Source: Facklamia languida CCUG 37842
GTDB lineage: Bacteria; Bacillota; Bacilli; Lactobacillales; Aerococcaceae
NCBI RefSeq assembly: GCF_000245795.1
Contig: NZ_JH601133.1
Location: 246,093-310,092 of the forward strand
DNA: 64,000 nucleotides
Direction of reading: 5' to 3'
Of this stretch, positions 7,240-15,783 are shown piece by piece (within the stretch, counting starts at the first letter, position 1; the number at the start of each line of letters is the position of its first letter). Below the pieces are notes generated by a model that made no database searches, was not told where the DNA came from, and saw nothing but the letters and a program-made list of their open reading frames with translations. The position numbers were made by a program, and so were the translations under genes.

Positions 7240-9525
7240 ATGCCCCTACTCGAATCCTATACCCTCAAAAAATTCAATAAGCGAATCTATCAGTGCCAAG
7301 ATCAAGAGCTCTATGATGCTTTAATGGATCTAGTGAATGAACACATTCACCAGCTGCCCTTGCGGGATCAAGACGAAAAACGTAAATTATATTACTTCTC
7401 CGCCGAATTCCTCATGGGGAAGGTCTTGAGTAATAATTTGATTAACCTGAACTTATACAACCAAATCAAGAATGAATTAACGGCTAATGGTCGGTCCATG
7501 ATGGATATTGAACATATTGAACCCGAACCTTCCTTAGGTAATGGAGGGCTAGGCCGTCTTGCCGCATGTTTCATTGATTCAATTACCAAGATGGGAATTA
7601 ATGGAGATGGGGTCGGATTAAATTACCACTTTGGCCTCTTCAAGCAAATCTTTAAGGACAATCAACAGGTCGCGATTCCAGACCAGTGGTTAACGGGTCA
7701 TGATTGGATCGAAAAGACTGATCTTAGCTTTAAGGTGCCCTACAAAGACTTCACCCTAGAATCCACCCTCTATGAAATGAGCATTCTAGGCTATAAGCAA
7801 ACGCACCGCAACCGCCTCCGCCTCTTTGACTTAGAGAGTGTTAACCCGACCATTATCGAAGAGGGCTCCATCCAATTTGACAAGACAAAAATTCAAGAAA
7901 ACTTAACCCTCTTCCTTTACCCGGATGATTCAGACCAAGAGGGACGATTATTGCGGGTCTATCAACAGTATTTTATGGTTTCCAATGGTGCTCAACTCAT
8001 TATCAAAGAAGCCAAAGACAAGGGATCGAATCTCCACGATCTGGCCGACTATGCCATTATCCAGATCAATGATACCCATCCTGCCTTAATTATTCCCGAG
8101 ATGATCCGTCTCTTAGGTCAAGAAGGAATTGATCTAGATGAAGCCATTAGCATTGTGACCTCCATGACAGCCTTCACCAACCACACGATTTTGGCAGAAG
8201 CTTTAGAAACATGGTCGATGGATGATTTGGAAAATGTTATCCCTCAAGTCTGTCAGATTATCCGACAACTCGATGAACGTATCCGGAACACTTACCCTGA
8301 TAATCCTGCTGTATGGGTTATCGATAATTATGGCTATGCCCATATGGCCCATCTAGCTATTCACTTTGGCTTTTCAGTGAACGGGGTTGCGGAATTGCAT
8401 ACGGAAATTCTCAAAACCAGTGCCCTTTCACCTTTCTATGCGATCTACCCTGATCGTTTCCATAATATGACCAATGGGATTACCTTCCGACGTTGGGTCA
8501 TGGATGCCAACAAGGAACTTTCGGCCTATCTAGACCTTAAGATTGGCACTCTTTGGCATCGAAATGCAGATCTAACTGAATTTCTTAACTATCAGGATGA
8601 TCCTGACACCTTGAGCAAGCTGCGGGCGATTAAATACAATAACAAATTACGCCTTAAGAAACATCTAAAAGACCAAATGGGTATCAATATTAAAGCCCAC
8701 TCCATCATGGATATCCAGATCAAACGATTCCATGAATATAAACGCCAACAAATGAATGCCCTTTGGGTTATTCACAAATACCTCGATATTAAGGCTGGCA
8801 ATATACCCGAAACACCAATCACCGTCATCTTTGGTGGTAAGGCAGCACCTGCTTATACCATTGCACAAGATATCATCCACTTAATTCTCACCTTGTCCGA
8901 ACTCATTCGTTTAGACAAGCAAGTGGCTCCCCACCTTCAAGTCGTTATGATTGAGAATTACAATGTCACTTATGCCGAATATTTGATCCCTGCTGCCGAT
9001 ATTTCTGAACAAATCTCCCTGGCTTCCAAAGAAGCATCCGGGACAGGAAATATGAAGTTTATGGCGAATGGAGCCATTACTCTGGGGACACTCGATGGTG
9101 CCAATGTCGAAATTAAGGACCAAGTCGGTGAGGAAAACATCTATATTTTCGGTAAAGAAAGCCAAGAAATCATTCAACTCTATCAAAATAATGGCTACAT
9201 CGCTTATGATTATTACCAACGTGACACCATCAAACCGCTTGTTGACTTCATTGTCTCCCACGGCATGCTCTACTTTGGTAATGAACAGCGCTTAAACCGA
9301 CTCTATAATGAACTGATTAGTAAGGACTACTTCATGACCCTTATTGATCTAGAAGACTATATACGTGTAAAAGAAGCCATGCTCAAAGATTATGAGAAGG
9401 TTGATGACTGGTATAAGAAATCTGTGATTAATATCTCACAATCTGGCTTCTTCTCTAGTGATCGAACAATTGCGGACTATAATGATACCATCTGGCATCT
9501 GAACGTCTCCTATGGAGAAGAATAA
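7240..9525 (+). CDS. glgP: Glycogen/maltodextrin phosphorylase
   Basis: This is a 761-residue GT35 phosphorylase. The PLP-binding Lys is residue 606 in 'SGTGNMKF', and the family blocks 'EPSLGNGGLGRLAACF' near residue 90 and 'IQINDTHPAL' are intact. It releases glucose-1-phosphate from alpha-1,4-glucans. There are no glgBCDA genes alongside, so it is an orphan here and may act on imported maltodextrins. The ATG follows AAAGGAGATCTCCC. It is shorter than enteric GlgP (about 815), as is usual for Bacillota. Confidence 0.93.
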   Translation: MPLLESYTLKKFNKRIYQCQDQELYDALMDLVNEHIHQLPLRDQDEKRKLYYFSAEFLMGKVLSNNLINLNLYNQIKNELTANGRSMMDIEHIEPEPSLGNGGLGRLAACFIDSITKMGINGDGVGLNYHFGLFKQIFKDNQQVAIPDQWLTGHDWIEKTDLSFKVPYKDFTLESTLYEMSILGYKQTHRNRLRLFDLESVNPTIIEEGSIQFDKTKIQENLTLFLYPDDSDQEGRLLRVYQQYFMVSNGAQLIIKEAKDKGSNLHDLADYAIIQINDTHPALIIPEMIRLLGQEGIDLDEAISIVTSMTAFTNHTILAEALETWSMDDLENVIPQVCQIIRQLDERIRNTYPDNPAVWVIDNYGYAHMAHLAIHFGFSVNGVAELHTEILKTSALSPFYAIYPDRFHNMTNGITFRRWVMDANKELSAYLDLKIGTLWHRNADLTEFLNYQDDPDTLSKLRAIKYNNKLRLKKHLKDQMGINIKAHSIMDIQIKRFHEYKRQQMNALWVIHKYLDIKAGNIPETPITVIFGGKAAPAYTIAQDIIHLILTLSELIRLDKQVAPHLQVVMIENYNVTYAEYLIPAADISEQISLASKEASGTGNMKFMANGAITLGTLDGANVEIKDQVGEENIYIFGKESQEIIQLYQNNGYIAYDYYQRDTIKPLVDFIVSHGMLYFGNEQRLNRLYNELISKDYFMTLIDLEDYIRVKEAMLKDYEKVDDWYKKSVINISQSGFFSSDRTIADYNDTIWHLNVSYGEE

Positions 9526-9551
9526 GTGATTGAAAGCCTGCCCTGGTTGAG

Positions 9552-9583
9552 ATAATCAAAAGAACAGCCCCATCATTGGGGCT
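9552..9583 (-). terminator. Terminator overlapping the yggS stop codon
   Basis: AGCCCCA (9566-9572) and TGGGGCT (9577-9583) form the stem, and a T-rich tract follows on the minus strand (9552-9565). The yggS stop codon lies in the loop region, so the terminator is embedded in the gene's end. Confidence 0.75.
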
Positions 9584-10247
9584 GGTCTTGGTTAAAGAGA
9601 GCTCGACCCAAACGGATAAAGGTTGCTCCTTCACTCAAGGCTATCGGATAGTCCCGGGTCATTCCCATACTCAATTCACTGCATGGCGCGTAAGCTAAAC
9701 CACGCTCGGCTATTCGGACTTGTAGGTTCTTAAGTGTCTGAAAATAATGGTGTAGGTCCGCTTCATTCGCATCAATTGGGGCCATGGTCATTAAGCCGAC
9801 CAAGCGAATTTTATCATAATCCTTTAGGCTACCTACCGCCTCATCCACCTGATCGGGAGCAAATCCACCCTTGCTTTCCTCTCCCGATACATTCACTTGC
9901 AGGAAGCACTGAATCGGGTGGTCTGCCCGCTTTTGAATCTCCTTAGCCAGAGACATCCGGTCCAGAGAATGGAGATAATCTATCTGATTGATAATTAATT
10001 TTACTTGGCGAGACTGTAAATGACCAATGAAGTGCCAAGTAATTTGGTCTTTAATGTCGGCCAAATCTTCTAACTTAGCCAAAAATTTATCAGACCGGTT
10101 CTCTGCTAAGTGGTACTGACCCATTTCATAAAGTAGGCGGGTTGTCTGGCTGTCGACAAATTTTGTGACCGCAATTAATTCTGCTCCTTGTTCATGTACC
10201 TGGGATTGAATTGTAGCTAAGCGCTGACTTAATAACTGATCATCCAT
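9573..10247 (-). CDS. yggS: YggS/PLPBP family PLP-homeostasis protein
   Basis: This is a 224-residue single-domain alanine-racemase-fold protein. PLP-binding Lys29 lies in 'AVTKF', and the family pattern 'HFIGHLQSRQ' and C-terminal 'ELSMGMTRDYPIALSEGAT' (read in two parts) are present. Members buffer vitamin B6 and have no known catalytic activity. The ATG at 10247 follows AAGGAGCG; the upstream ATG at 10265 lacks a site. In many Bacillota it lies in the sepF cell-division cluster, but here it stands alone. Confidence 0.9.
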   Translation of the reverse strand: MDDQLLSQRLATIQSQVHEQGAELIAVTKFVDSQTTRLLYEMGQYHLAENRSDKFLAKLEDLADIKDQITWHFIGHLQSRQVKLIINQIDYLHSLDRMSLAKEIQKRADHPIQCFLQVNVSGEESKGGFAPDQVDEAVGSLKDYDKIRLVGLMTMAPIDANEADLHHYFQTLKNLQVRIAERGLAYAPCSELSMGMTRDYPIALSEGATFIRLGRALFNQDQPQ

Positions 10248-10357
10248 TCTATCGCTCCTTATCATAATAGCTTGGCCTGCCTTCTGTCAGACCTGATCGA
10301 TATTCATTCCTGTGCGATTAAGTTTATCACAATTCTGAAGACAGTTCGAGAGATGAA

Positions 10358-10393
10358 GAAAGACCCAACAGCTTGTGCCTGTTAGGTCTTTGA
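10358..10393. terminator. Terminator of cspA (works on both strands)
   Basis: AAGACCCAACAG and CTGTTAGGTCTT form a 12-bp stem with one mismatch, with T-rich sequence on both sides. It ends cspA on the minus strand. Confidence 0.75.
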
Positions 10394-10422
10394 TTTCGAT
10401 CAAATTTGATTTTTTCTTTGAA

Positions 10423-10626
10423 TTAAGCCACGATATTTACATTCGCTGCTTGAGGTCCACGATCGCCTTCTTCAATATCGAAAGTCACTTGTTGACCCTC
10501 TTCTAAAGTCTTGAAGCCTTCTTTATTGATAGCTGAGAAGTGCACAAAAACATCATCGCCAGCTTCTTGTTCAATAAAGCCGAAACCTTTTTCTGAGTTA
10601 AACCATTTTACTGTTCCATTATTCAT
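10423..10626 (-). CDS. cspA: Cold-shock protein, CspA family
   Basis: The 67-residue OB-fold protein has both nucleic-acid-binding motifs, RNP1 'KGFGFIE' and RNP2 'VFVHF'. It binds single-stranded RNA and acts as an RNA chaperone. The gene has an unusually long leader of about 90 bases from a TATAAT -10 at 10723-10728 (minus strand). This fits the temperature-sensitive 5' leaders of csp genes, though I have not folded it. Confidence 0.95.
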   Translation of the reverse strand: MNNGTVKWFNSEKGFGFIEQEAGDDVFVHFSAINKEGFKTLEEGQQVTFDIEEGDRGPQAANVNIVA

Positions 10627-10779
10627 AATGAAATCCTCCTTTGACGCTCGCGCGTGAATAGTTGCAGAAAAAATTAAAATAAAGAAAAGAGTTCATTAAA
10701 ATAATGAAGGTTGCTTTTAAATATTATAACTTACTACTCGGTGAAGTATACACGAGTTTCTCATAAATGTCTAGCTTTT

Positions 10780-11010
10780 TTAACAACAGGATCCCGAACA
10801 GTCACTAGATGAACCTTGACCTGGTTCTGGGCTGGTGCCACAACCATAAAAACGCGTCACAATCTCATCTGGCAGTTGACTGACTAAGGGCCGAATATGC
10901 TTTGCCATGGATTCTGCCCCAAAGGAACAAATATTCGTCCGCATGATACCCGCTTACACTTTTGTAATTTGAGTATATGATTGACTTGCTTCCTTACGAA
11001 CGTCTGTCAT
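10780..11010 (-). pseudogene. Remnant of an ArsM-like methyltransferase, N-terminal part
   Basis: From an ATG at 11010 the frame runs 'MTDVRKEASQSYTQITKV', meets TAA at 10954-10956, then continues open for 54 residues. It includes 'LPDEIVTRFYGCG', the segment that precedes the SAM-binding domain in arsenite/arsenosugar-type methyltransferases. A Cys-rich tail follows (CSGSCC) and a stop at 10780. The Rossmann domain is absent. It could be decayed ArsM or a short Cys-rich peptide starting at 10944, but that ATG has no ribosome site. The match is from memory of the family pattern. Confidence 0.5.
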
Positions 11011-11311
11011 ATTTGCTCTCATTTACTACATGATAACATCATTCAACCCGCCCATAGACTAGAATCCATGGCCAGAAATAAATAGCTATGTGCACATAAG
11101 GTCTAGGGATCATGTCTTTGATGCTAGTTACAAGATACGATAACACGCGATCCTTTCTTGACCCTAATCAGGCTCACAAGAAGCTTCATCTATCAAGATA
11201 GGTCTTCCGTCCTGCCAGCCAATCATTACAACTTGTTTCCATCAAGACTAGTGGTGCAGAGTTTTCAGTAAAGAACATATCCCTTCTTGCTTATCCCTTA
11301 CATGTCGATTC
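11011..11311. other. Gap without a supported gene
   Basis: About 300 bases between the methyltransferase remnant and the sirtuin gene. All frames are broken and I see no RNA gene or repeat. It probably belongs to the same decayed stretch. Confidence 0.5.
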
Positions 11312-12088
11312 CTATGGATCCGATGGGTCACTCTGGTAATGGTCTAGTAAGGGGGCAACTTGCTGCATCACTTGACCAATCGGTTGACGGATAAAGAGAT
11401 CGGCCTCCAGCGGGGCAATATCCAGGGGATCATAGTTCACAATGACAATATGTTCTCCTTTAAAATGTTGGACCAGTCGTTTAGCAGCAGGAGTCGTCAG
11501 GGTTGTCCCAGCGATAATTAAGAGGTCGGCTTGTTCCATACTCCACCTGGCCCGCTTCATGACATCATGCGGAATGCTTTCGCCAAAATAGATGACATTG
11601 GGGCGCAAGATGCCACCACAAGTTCGACAATAGGCGACCTTGTCTTGATTCTTCTGCAAGGCCTCTCGGGGATAGCTTCTCCGGCAGTCCATACAGAACC
11701 ACTCACGTGTATCTCCATGTAATTCGTCTACATAGACTTGCCCTGCCTTTTGGTGAAGTCCATCGACATTTTGTGTGATGACCCGGATATCTTGACCATT
11801 TCTTTCTAAATTGGCTAAGAGTCGATGGGTAAAGTTTGGCTCTGGTTCTTTGCGGTCCACTTCTTCGCGAATCTTAAAGAAGGCCACTGGATCTTCTTTT
11901 AAGCGCTTGATATTGGCAAAATAGAGTGGGTTCTTATGGTCTTCTTCCATCTTAGTCCATGTACCAAAGCGACCACGATAATCCGGCACTCCACTTTCAG
12001 TCGAGGTGCCCGCTCCCCCATAGAAAATGGTAATGGAAGCTTGGTTAAGATAAGTTGCGAGTTGCATAATCATTTCTTGTGGTAGCAT
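11312..12088 (-). CDS. cobB: Sir2-type NAD-dependent protein deacylase
   Basis: The 258-residue sirtuin has the NAD-binding 'GAGTSTESGVPDYRG' near residues 25-39, 'TQNVDGLH' with the catalytic His near the centre, a zinc site of two C-x-x-C pairs (FCMDC, YCRTC) and 'GTTLTTPAA'. It removes acyl groups from lysines, for example to reactivate acetyl-CoA synthetase. Its start overlaps a decayed URO-D-type gene by 19 bases, suggesting former cotranscription. In a cell making acetyl phosphate through glycine reductase, control of lysine acetylation would be relevant, but that is only context. Confidence 0.9.
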   Translation of the reverse strand: MLPQEMIMQLATYLNQASITIFYGGAGTSTESGVPDYRGRFGTWTKMEEDHKNPLYFANIKRLKEDPVAFFKIREEVDRKEPEPNFTHRLLANLERNGQDIRVITQNVDGLHQKAGQVYVDELHGDTREWFCMDCRRSYPREALQKNQDKVAYCRTCGGILRPNVIYFGESIPHDVMKRARWSMEQADLLIIAGTTLTTPAAKRLVQHFKGEHIVIVNYDPLDIAPLEADLFIRQPIGQVMQQVAPLLDHYQSDPSDP

Positions 12089-12359
12089 AGCCCACTCCCT
12101 TCTTGACTGCCATATTGATTCTTTAAGACCGGATAACTGGCAAATTGACGGACAGCATTCATATAATGCTGGATATTTTCTAAAGGTGCTGCCAAGGGGA
12201 TATCACAACCAACCCCTAAGATCCCAACTCGAGGGTTCCCCTTAGCCGCTTCAATACATGCGCGGACTGTTTGGATGCCTCCACTAGAAAAGCTTAAATA
12301 TTTGCTGAAATAGCTAAGATGCCCTTTTCAAATTTGCCTAAGTCAGCGTGCTTATTCAT
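12070..12359 (-). pseudogene. Remnant of a uroporphyrinogen-decarboxylase-family methyltransferase
   Basis: An N-terminal scrap from an ATG at 12359 stops after about 21 codons. A second reading frame then matches the C-terminus of URO-D/corrinoid methyltransferases: 'GGIQTVRACIEAAKGNPRVG', then 'GCDIPLAAP' and 'ENIQHYMNAVRQF'. Most of the gene is missing. The tail overlaps the start of the sirtuin gene. Intact relatives transfer methyl groups to or from corrinoid proteins. Confidence 0.65.
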
Positions 12360-12409
12360 TATCCACTATAGTAAGTATTAAAACAACCCATGAGTAATAA
12401 ATTTAAATA

Positions 12410-12451
12410 ATAAGCAAATAAACCCCACATCCAAAACTTGGATGTGGGGTT
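12410..12451 (-). terminator. Terminator of the grdX-grdE-grdB operon
   Basis: A perfect 12-bp stem (12421-12432 with 12440-12451) encloses seven bases, with T-rich sequence following on the minus strand. Confidence 0.88.
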
Positions 12452-12483
12452 GACTCTATCATCCCAATTAAATGGGTTTTAAA

Positions 12484-13785
12484 TTAGTCTTCAAATACTG
12501 TTTGCTCTGAAACAGGAGTTGTTAAAGCCTTCAATGCTTTATCAACTAAGTGAGTACGTAATCCATACTCTTCCTCTTTAGATAATGATGGATTACCTAA
12601 TGGGTGAGGAATCGCAATTGCAGGGATAATCCGGTTAGCCCCTACAGTTAATGAGATAGGTGTAACGGTACACATGTGAACCACAGGAATACCAGTTTTT
12701 TCGATTTCTTTAACCATTGTTGCTCCGCAACGTGTACAGGTCCCTCAGGTAGAGGTTAAGATAACCGCATCAACATCGTGTTCTTGTAGGTCTTTTGCGA
12801 TCTCTGCCGCATATGCCTTAGCAGATGCTACGGCTGTACCATTACCAACTGTAGAGTAGAAGAAGTTATGTAATGAACCAATTTCGCCATTACGTTCTTT
12901 CTCACGCAATACGTCTACTGGGATAACACGGTCCGCATCTTCATTCGCGTAGATTGGGTCGTGACCACCGTGAGCAGTTTCATATTCGCCTTCTTTAAGG
13001 TCATCAACACCAGTGATGTCATAGCGACCATATTTAGAAGCAGAAGATGATTCGATGTGATCTGGGTTACCATGTGGAACGATACCACCAGAAGTTACAA
13101 TTGCAATCTTAGCCTTAGAAAGGTCTGCAATTGGTTTACCAGGTTCAACATTGTCAAAGTCTGGCATTGGATATTCAGTCGCGTATTCTTCGCCTGCTAA
13201 TTTCTTAATTAACATATCAACGGCACGCTTAGAGCCACGTTCTTCTGCGAAGAAGTTACGACGGTGACGTTCGTAATAGCCATCTTCTGCTGGGTTTAAA
13301 TCTTCACCCTTGATAATTTTGTTAACAACGTTAGCCATAGCTGGTAAAGCTTTACGCATCGTTGCAGCTGAGTTACCAGTTTGTACGATGTAAGGAACCT
13401 TGCGGTACATATCCACACCAGGGTTCTCTTCGTACATACCTGTTACTGCAGGAATTCCTAAGCGTTCCATAACAGCTGTTGCAACAGCACCTGCTGCCAC
13501 CCCATAACGACCAGCATTAAAGGCAGGACCAGCGATTACAAGTTCAGGGTCGAATGACTTAATCATTTCGATGACTTCGTCAATGGCCTCAGGGTTCTCA
13601 TTGAAGTATGAGTCACCACAGACTACCGTTCCGACGATTTCAGCATTTTCAGCAATTGCTCCATTGAGTCCGACACCTGGACCTTTAGGACCATCTTCTT
13701 TAAATGGTTTTGTATCGGCTTTTTCTTCACCACCAATACCAGCGTAGAATTGGTTAATATAATGTACTACACGTTTTTTAGTCAT
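12484..13785 (-). CDS. grdB: Glycine reductase component B, selenoprotein subunit
   Basis: The gene is one reading frame across a TGA at 12745-12747, read as selenocysteine at residue 347 of 433. The site is 'LTST-U-GTCTRCG', the known GrdB active centre, and the C-terminal 86 residues (ending 'SEQTVFED') continue the family. GrdB and the GrdE fragments bind glycine as a Schiff base and hand a carboxymethyl group to the GrdA selenol. A 13-base gap then a 5-bp stem-loop follow the TGA, as expected for a bacterial SECIS. A GGAGGTAAAACC site precedes the ATG; grdE ends 23 bases upstream. Confidence 0.97.
12719..12731 (-). promoter_or_regulatory. Candidate bSECIS hairpin of grdB
   Basis: On the minus strand, GTTGC-GGA-GCAAC begins 13 bases after the TGA at 12745-12747. 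Stem length, distance and a G at the first loop position fit bacterial SECIS elements bound by SelB. The same geometry occurs in the PrdB-like gene. Confidence 0.65.
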
Positions 13786-13808
13786 GGTTTTACCTCCTTA
13801 TATTATGA

Positions 13809-15095
13809 TTAAACGCCGCGAGCGGACTGTTTGTTAAATCCTAATTCGTTAGTAGCTCCGGTAATGGCTTGGATTTCAACTTCGATTTCGCCATTTTCGC
13901 GTAAGCTTCCATCAAATCCACCAGCAATAGTGTCAACATAATCGTAAGTACCAATTAAGTTATCTAACTTAGGTAATACGATCACTTCGTTGGCATTTCC
14001 ACCAGTGACTACTGCATCAGCAGCTGGATCCGCATCGGCTAATGATTGAGAAGCTCCGTCACGTCCAGCGTACTCGTCTGTAACGATTACAGTCTTAACG
14101 CCTTCAGCTTCGATTTTCTTAGTATTCATAATTAAGTCAGTATCAGGGTTACCGAAACCTTCTTGTGTAACGATTGCTCCATCAAGACCTAAATATTTAC
14201 ATAATTTAGATGTCCAGTCAGAAGAACGTTTCTTGTCGTTTAGATAAACCGCTTCGTTAGTGATAATAACACCTACGAAGTTGATGTCTTTACCATGACG
14301 ATCGTATAGGTCTTGAATAACTGGGTTATTTAAATGGTGGTAAGTAGTGTTCTTATCACATGCAGACACACAGTTACCTGATAAGATAGCCCCATCCATT
14401 ACTTCTGTTGGGTAAAGGATTGAAGGAACGATATGTTTAGCATCTGTACCATAAACATAAGTGTCATGTAGAAGACCTTGTGTTTGTAGCATGTAAACAT
14501 AACCAACCTTAGGTAGGTCTGGGTATTCAGCGATTTGTTCTAATAATGGTTTAGTTTCGTAAGTTTCAACTTCATCAGGCTCTACATTTTCACCTAATTT
14601 ACCTAAGAACAATGCAACCTTCAAACCAGCTTCACGAACTGCTTGTTCATAAGTGTGAGCCTTGATTCCTTCAACAGGTTCAACGACTAAACAAATATTA
14701 ATGGTTTGAGAGAAAGGTGTTAACTCAGCACCTGGGCCTTGCATGTCAACGATTCCTTCTTGGAAGCCGACGATCTTACCTACAGTTGCAACTGCACAAC
14801 CCTTAAGTGCGTGGGTACGGCCTTCTCCCACTCGGTCAACCTTACTGATGACACCTGGGAAGACATTAGAATTTGAATCCACTTTATAACGGGGCTCAAT
14901 TATGTCTTTAACTGGTGTAATCCGTGTACTGTCACCAGGTTTTGCGATTTCAATTGAAACATTTACGATATGTTCGTCTTCTAAGACGATTTTTTTGATG
15001 TCTTCTTCATTAATATATAATGTATTCGCTTCTACTTTTGATTCAGAAGCTTTTTGAACATCATTAATTTGAATTTTTCCTAATTCAAGTTTCAT
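13809..15095 (-). CDS. grdE: Glycine reductase component B, proprotein GrdE
   Basis: A 428-residue proprotein. Cys242 in 'LSGNCVSACDKNT' is the residue at which GrdE-type precursors cleave into beta and alpha subunits, leaving a pyruvoyl group that binds glycine. Position and flanking residues agree with the characterised clostridial enzyme. The substrate-specific partner is glycine-type by similarity to GrdE; I saw no sarcosine or betaine paralogues (GrdF/G, GrdI/H) in the window. It lies between grdX (34 bases upstream) and grdB, after a GAGGTGATTAA site. Confidence 0.96.
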   Translation of the reverse strand: MKLELGKIQINDVQKASESKVEANTLYINEEDIKKIVLEDEHIVNVSIEIAKPGDSTRITPVKDIIEPRYKVDSNSNVFPGVISKVDRVGEGRTHALKGCAVATVGKIVGFQEGIVDMQGPGAELTPFSQTINICLVVEPVEGIKAHTYEQAVREAGLKVALFLGKLGENVEPDEVETYETKPLLEQIAEYPDLPKVGYVYMLQTQGLLHDTYVYGTDAKHIVPSILYPTEVMDGAILSGNCVSACDKNTTYHHLNNPVIQDLYDRHGKDINFVGVIITNEAVYLNDKKRSSDWTSKLCKYLGLDGAIVTQEGFGNPDTDLIMNTKKIEAEGVKTVIVTDEYAGRDGASQSLADADPAADAVVTGGNANEVIVLPKLDNLIGTYDYVDTIAGGFDGSLRENGEIEVEIQAITGATNELGFNKQSARGV

Positions 15096-15129
15096 TTAAT
15101 CACCTCTATTGTTATTTCTAAATATGGAG

Positions 15130-15528
15130 TTAATCAACGCTAATCTCGGGCGAAAAACGAATACGCTGTAGGGTACTCTCCAGCAAATCAAGATCAATTG
15201 TTGCAAAATCCTCTAAGACTCGCTCAGGCCAATTTGGAGTCTTAAAATTACGGTTAAATTTCTCATAAGTATTGAGTGCTTGATCGATCAAATCCAGACT
15301 CTCCATATCAATCTGTGATTGTTGTGTAGTAGTGATAAGGATTGATTTATAGAAAGTTTCATTAGGCTTAATCGATCCACTCAAGGGATGAGAGAGCAAG
15401 ACGTGATGGTCGTCCACAATCAGACGCTTCACCTCGATCAGAACGTCCCCATAGGACCCGTCAATAAAGATAACAGGTTGTTGGGTAATTTGTTCCTTAA
15501 CCATTGGATTATTTGAAATGATTTGCAT
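15130..15528 (-). CDS. grdX: GrdX family protein
   Basis: A 132-residue soluble protein with the GrdX hallmarks: N-terminal 'IISNNPMVKE', 'DGSYGDVLIEV', 'HPLSGSIKPNETFYKS' in the middle and a Trp/Pro-rich 'FKTPNWPERV' near the C-terminus. Its function is unknown, but it is conserved at the head of glycine, sarcosine and betaine reductase operons, as here. The ATG at 15528 lies six bases after AGAGGTG; the GTG at 15537 overlaps that site. It is the first gene of the grdXEB operon. Confidence 0.9.
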   Translation of the reverse strand: MQIISNNPMVKEQITQQPVIFIDGSYGDVLIEVKRLIVDDHHVLLSHPLSGSIKPNETFYKSILITTTQQSQIDMESLDLIDQALNTYEKFNRNFKTPNWPERVLEDFATIDLDLLESTLQRIRFSPEISVD

Positions 15529-15588
15529 ACTTTTCACCTCTTGACGCTAGTGCTCACCTACCCAGCATGAAACATGCCAAATACGCTT

Positions 15589-15662
15589 TGAACAAGCCTC
15601 TAGAAGGCCGCACTCTCCTTTGTTCATGTGAACATTATAACAAAAACTAATAAATTTAGCAA
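15589..15662 (-). promoter_or_regulatory. grdXEB promoter with palindrome over the start site
   Basis: On the minus strand the -35 is TTGCTA (15657-15662), the spacer 17 bases and the -10 TATAAT (15634-15639). The dyad TGTTCA-TG-TGAACA (15621-15634) covers the expected transcription start. A further TGAACAA (15589-15595) lies in the leader and could pair with TTGTTCA at 15620-15626 instead. The leader is about 100 bases long before grdX. It does not match the glycine riboswitch core. Confidence 0.7.
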
Positions 15663-15783
15663 GACGAATACTAATTAAAGTTGGATTAAGAAGACTGTCA
15701 ACCCAGCAGACGCATTCAATCGCCAATGCTTACTTATTTCAAATTGAGAAGAGTGATATTTCAGTTATTATAAACAATGATAA

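Noticed and set aside
9068-9295. Overlapping antisense or alternate-frame ORFs inside glgP, the sel genes and the ABC genes
   Set aside because: They lack ribosome sites and family resemblance and lie wholly within well-identified genes, so they are frame shadows.
12745-12747. grdB as a gene broken by a stop codon
   Set aside because: The TGA falls exactly at the known GrdB selenocysteine, the frame continues with the family's C-terminus, and all Sec machinery is present.
15540-15640. Glycine riboswitch upstream of grdX
   Set aside because: A GGAGAG start-like stretch is present, but the conserved core around CAGGCAAAAGGAC is absent.
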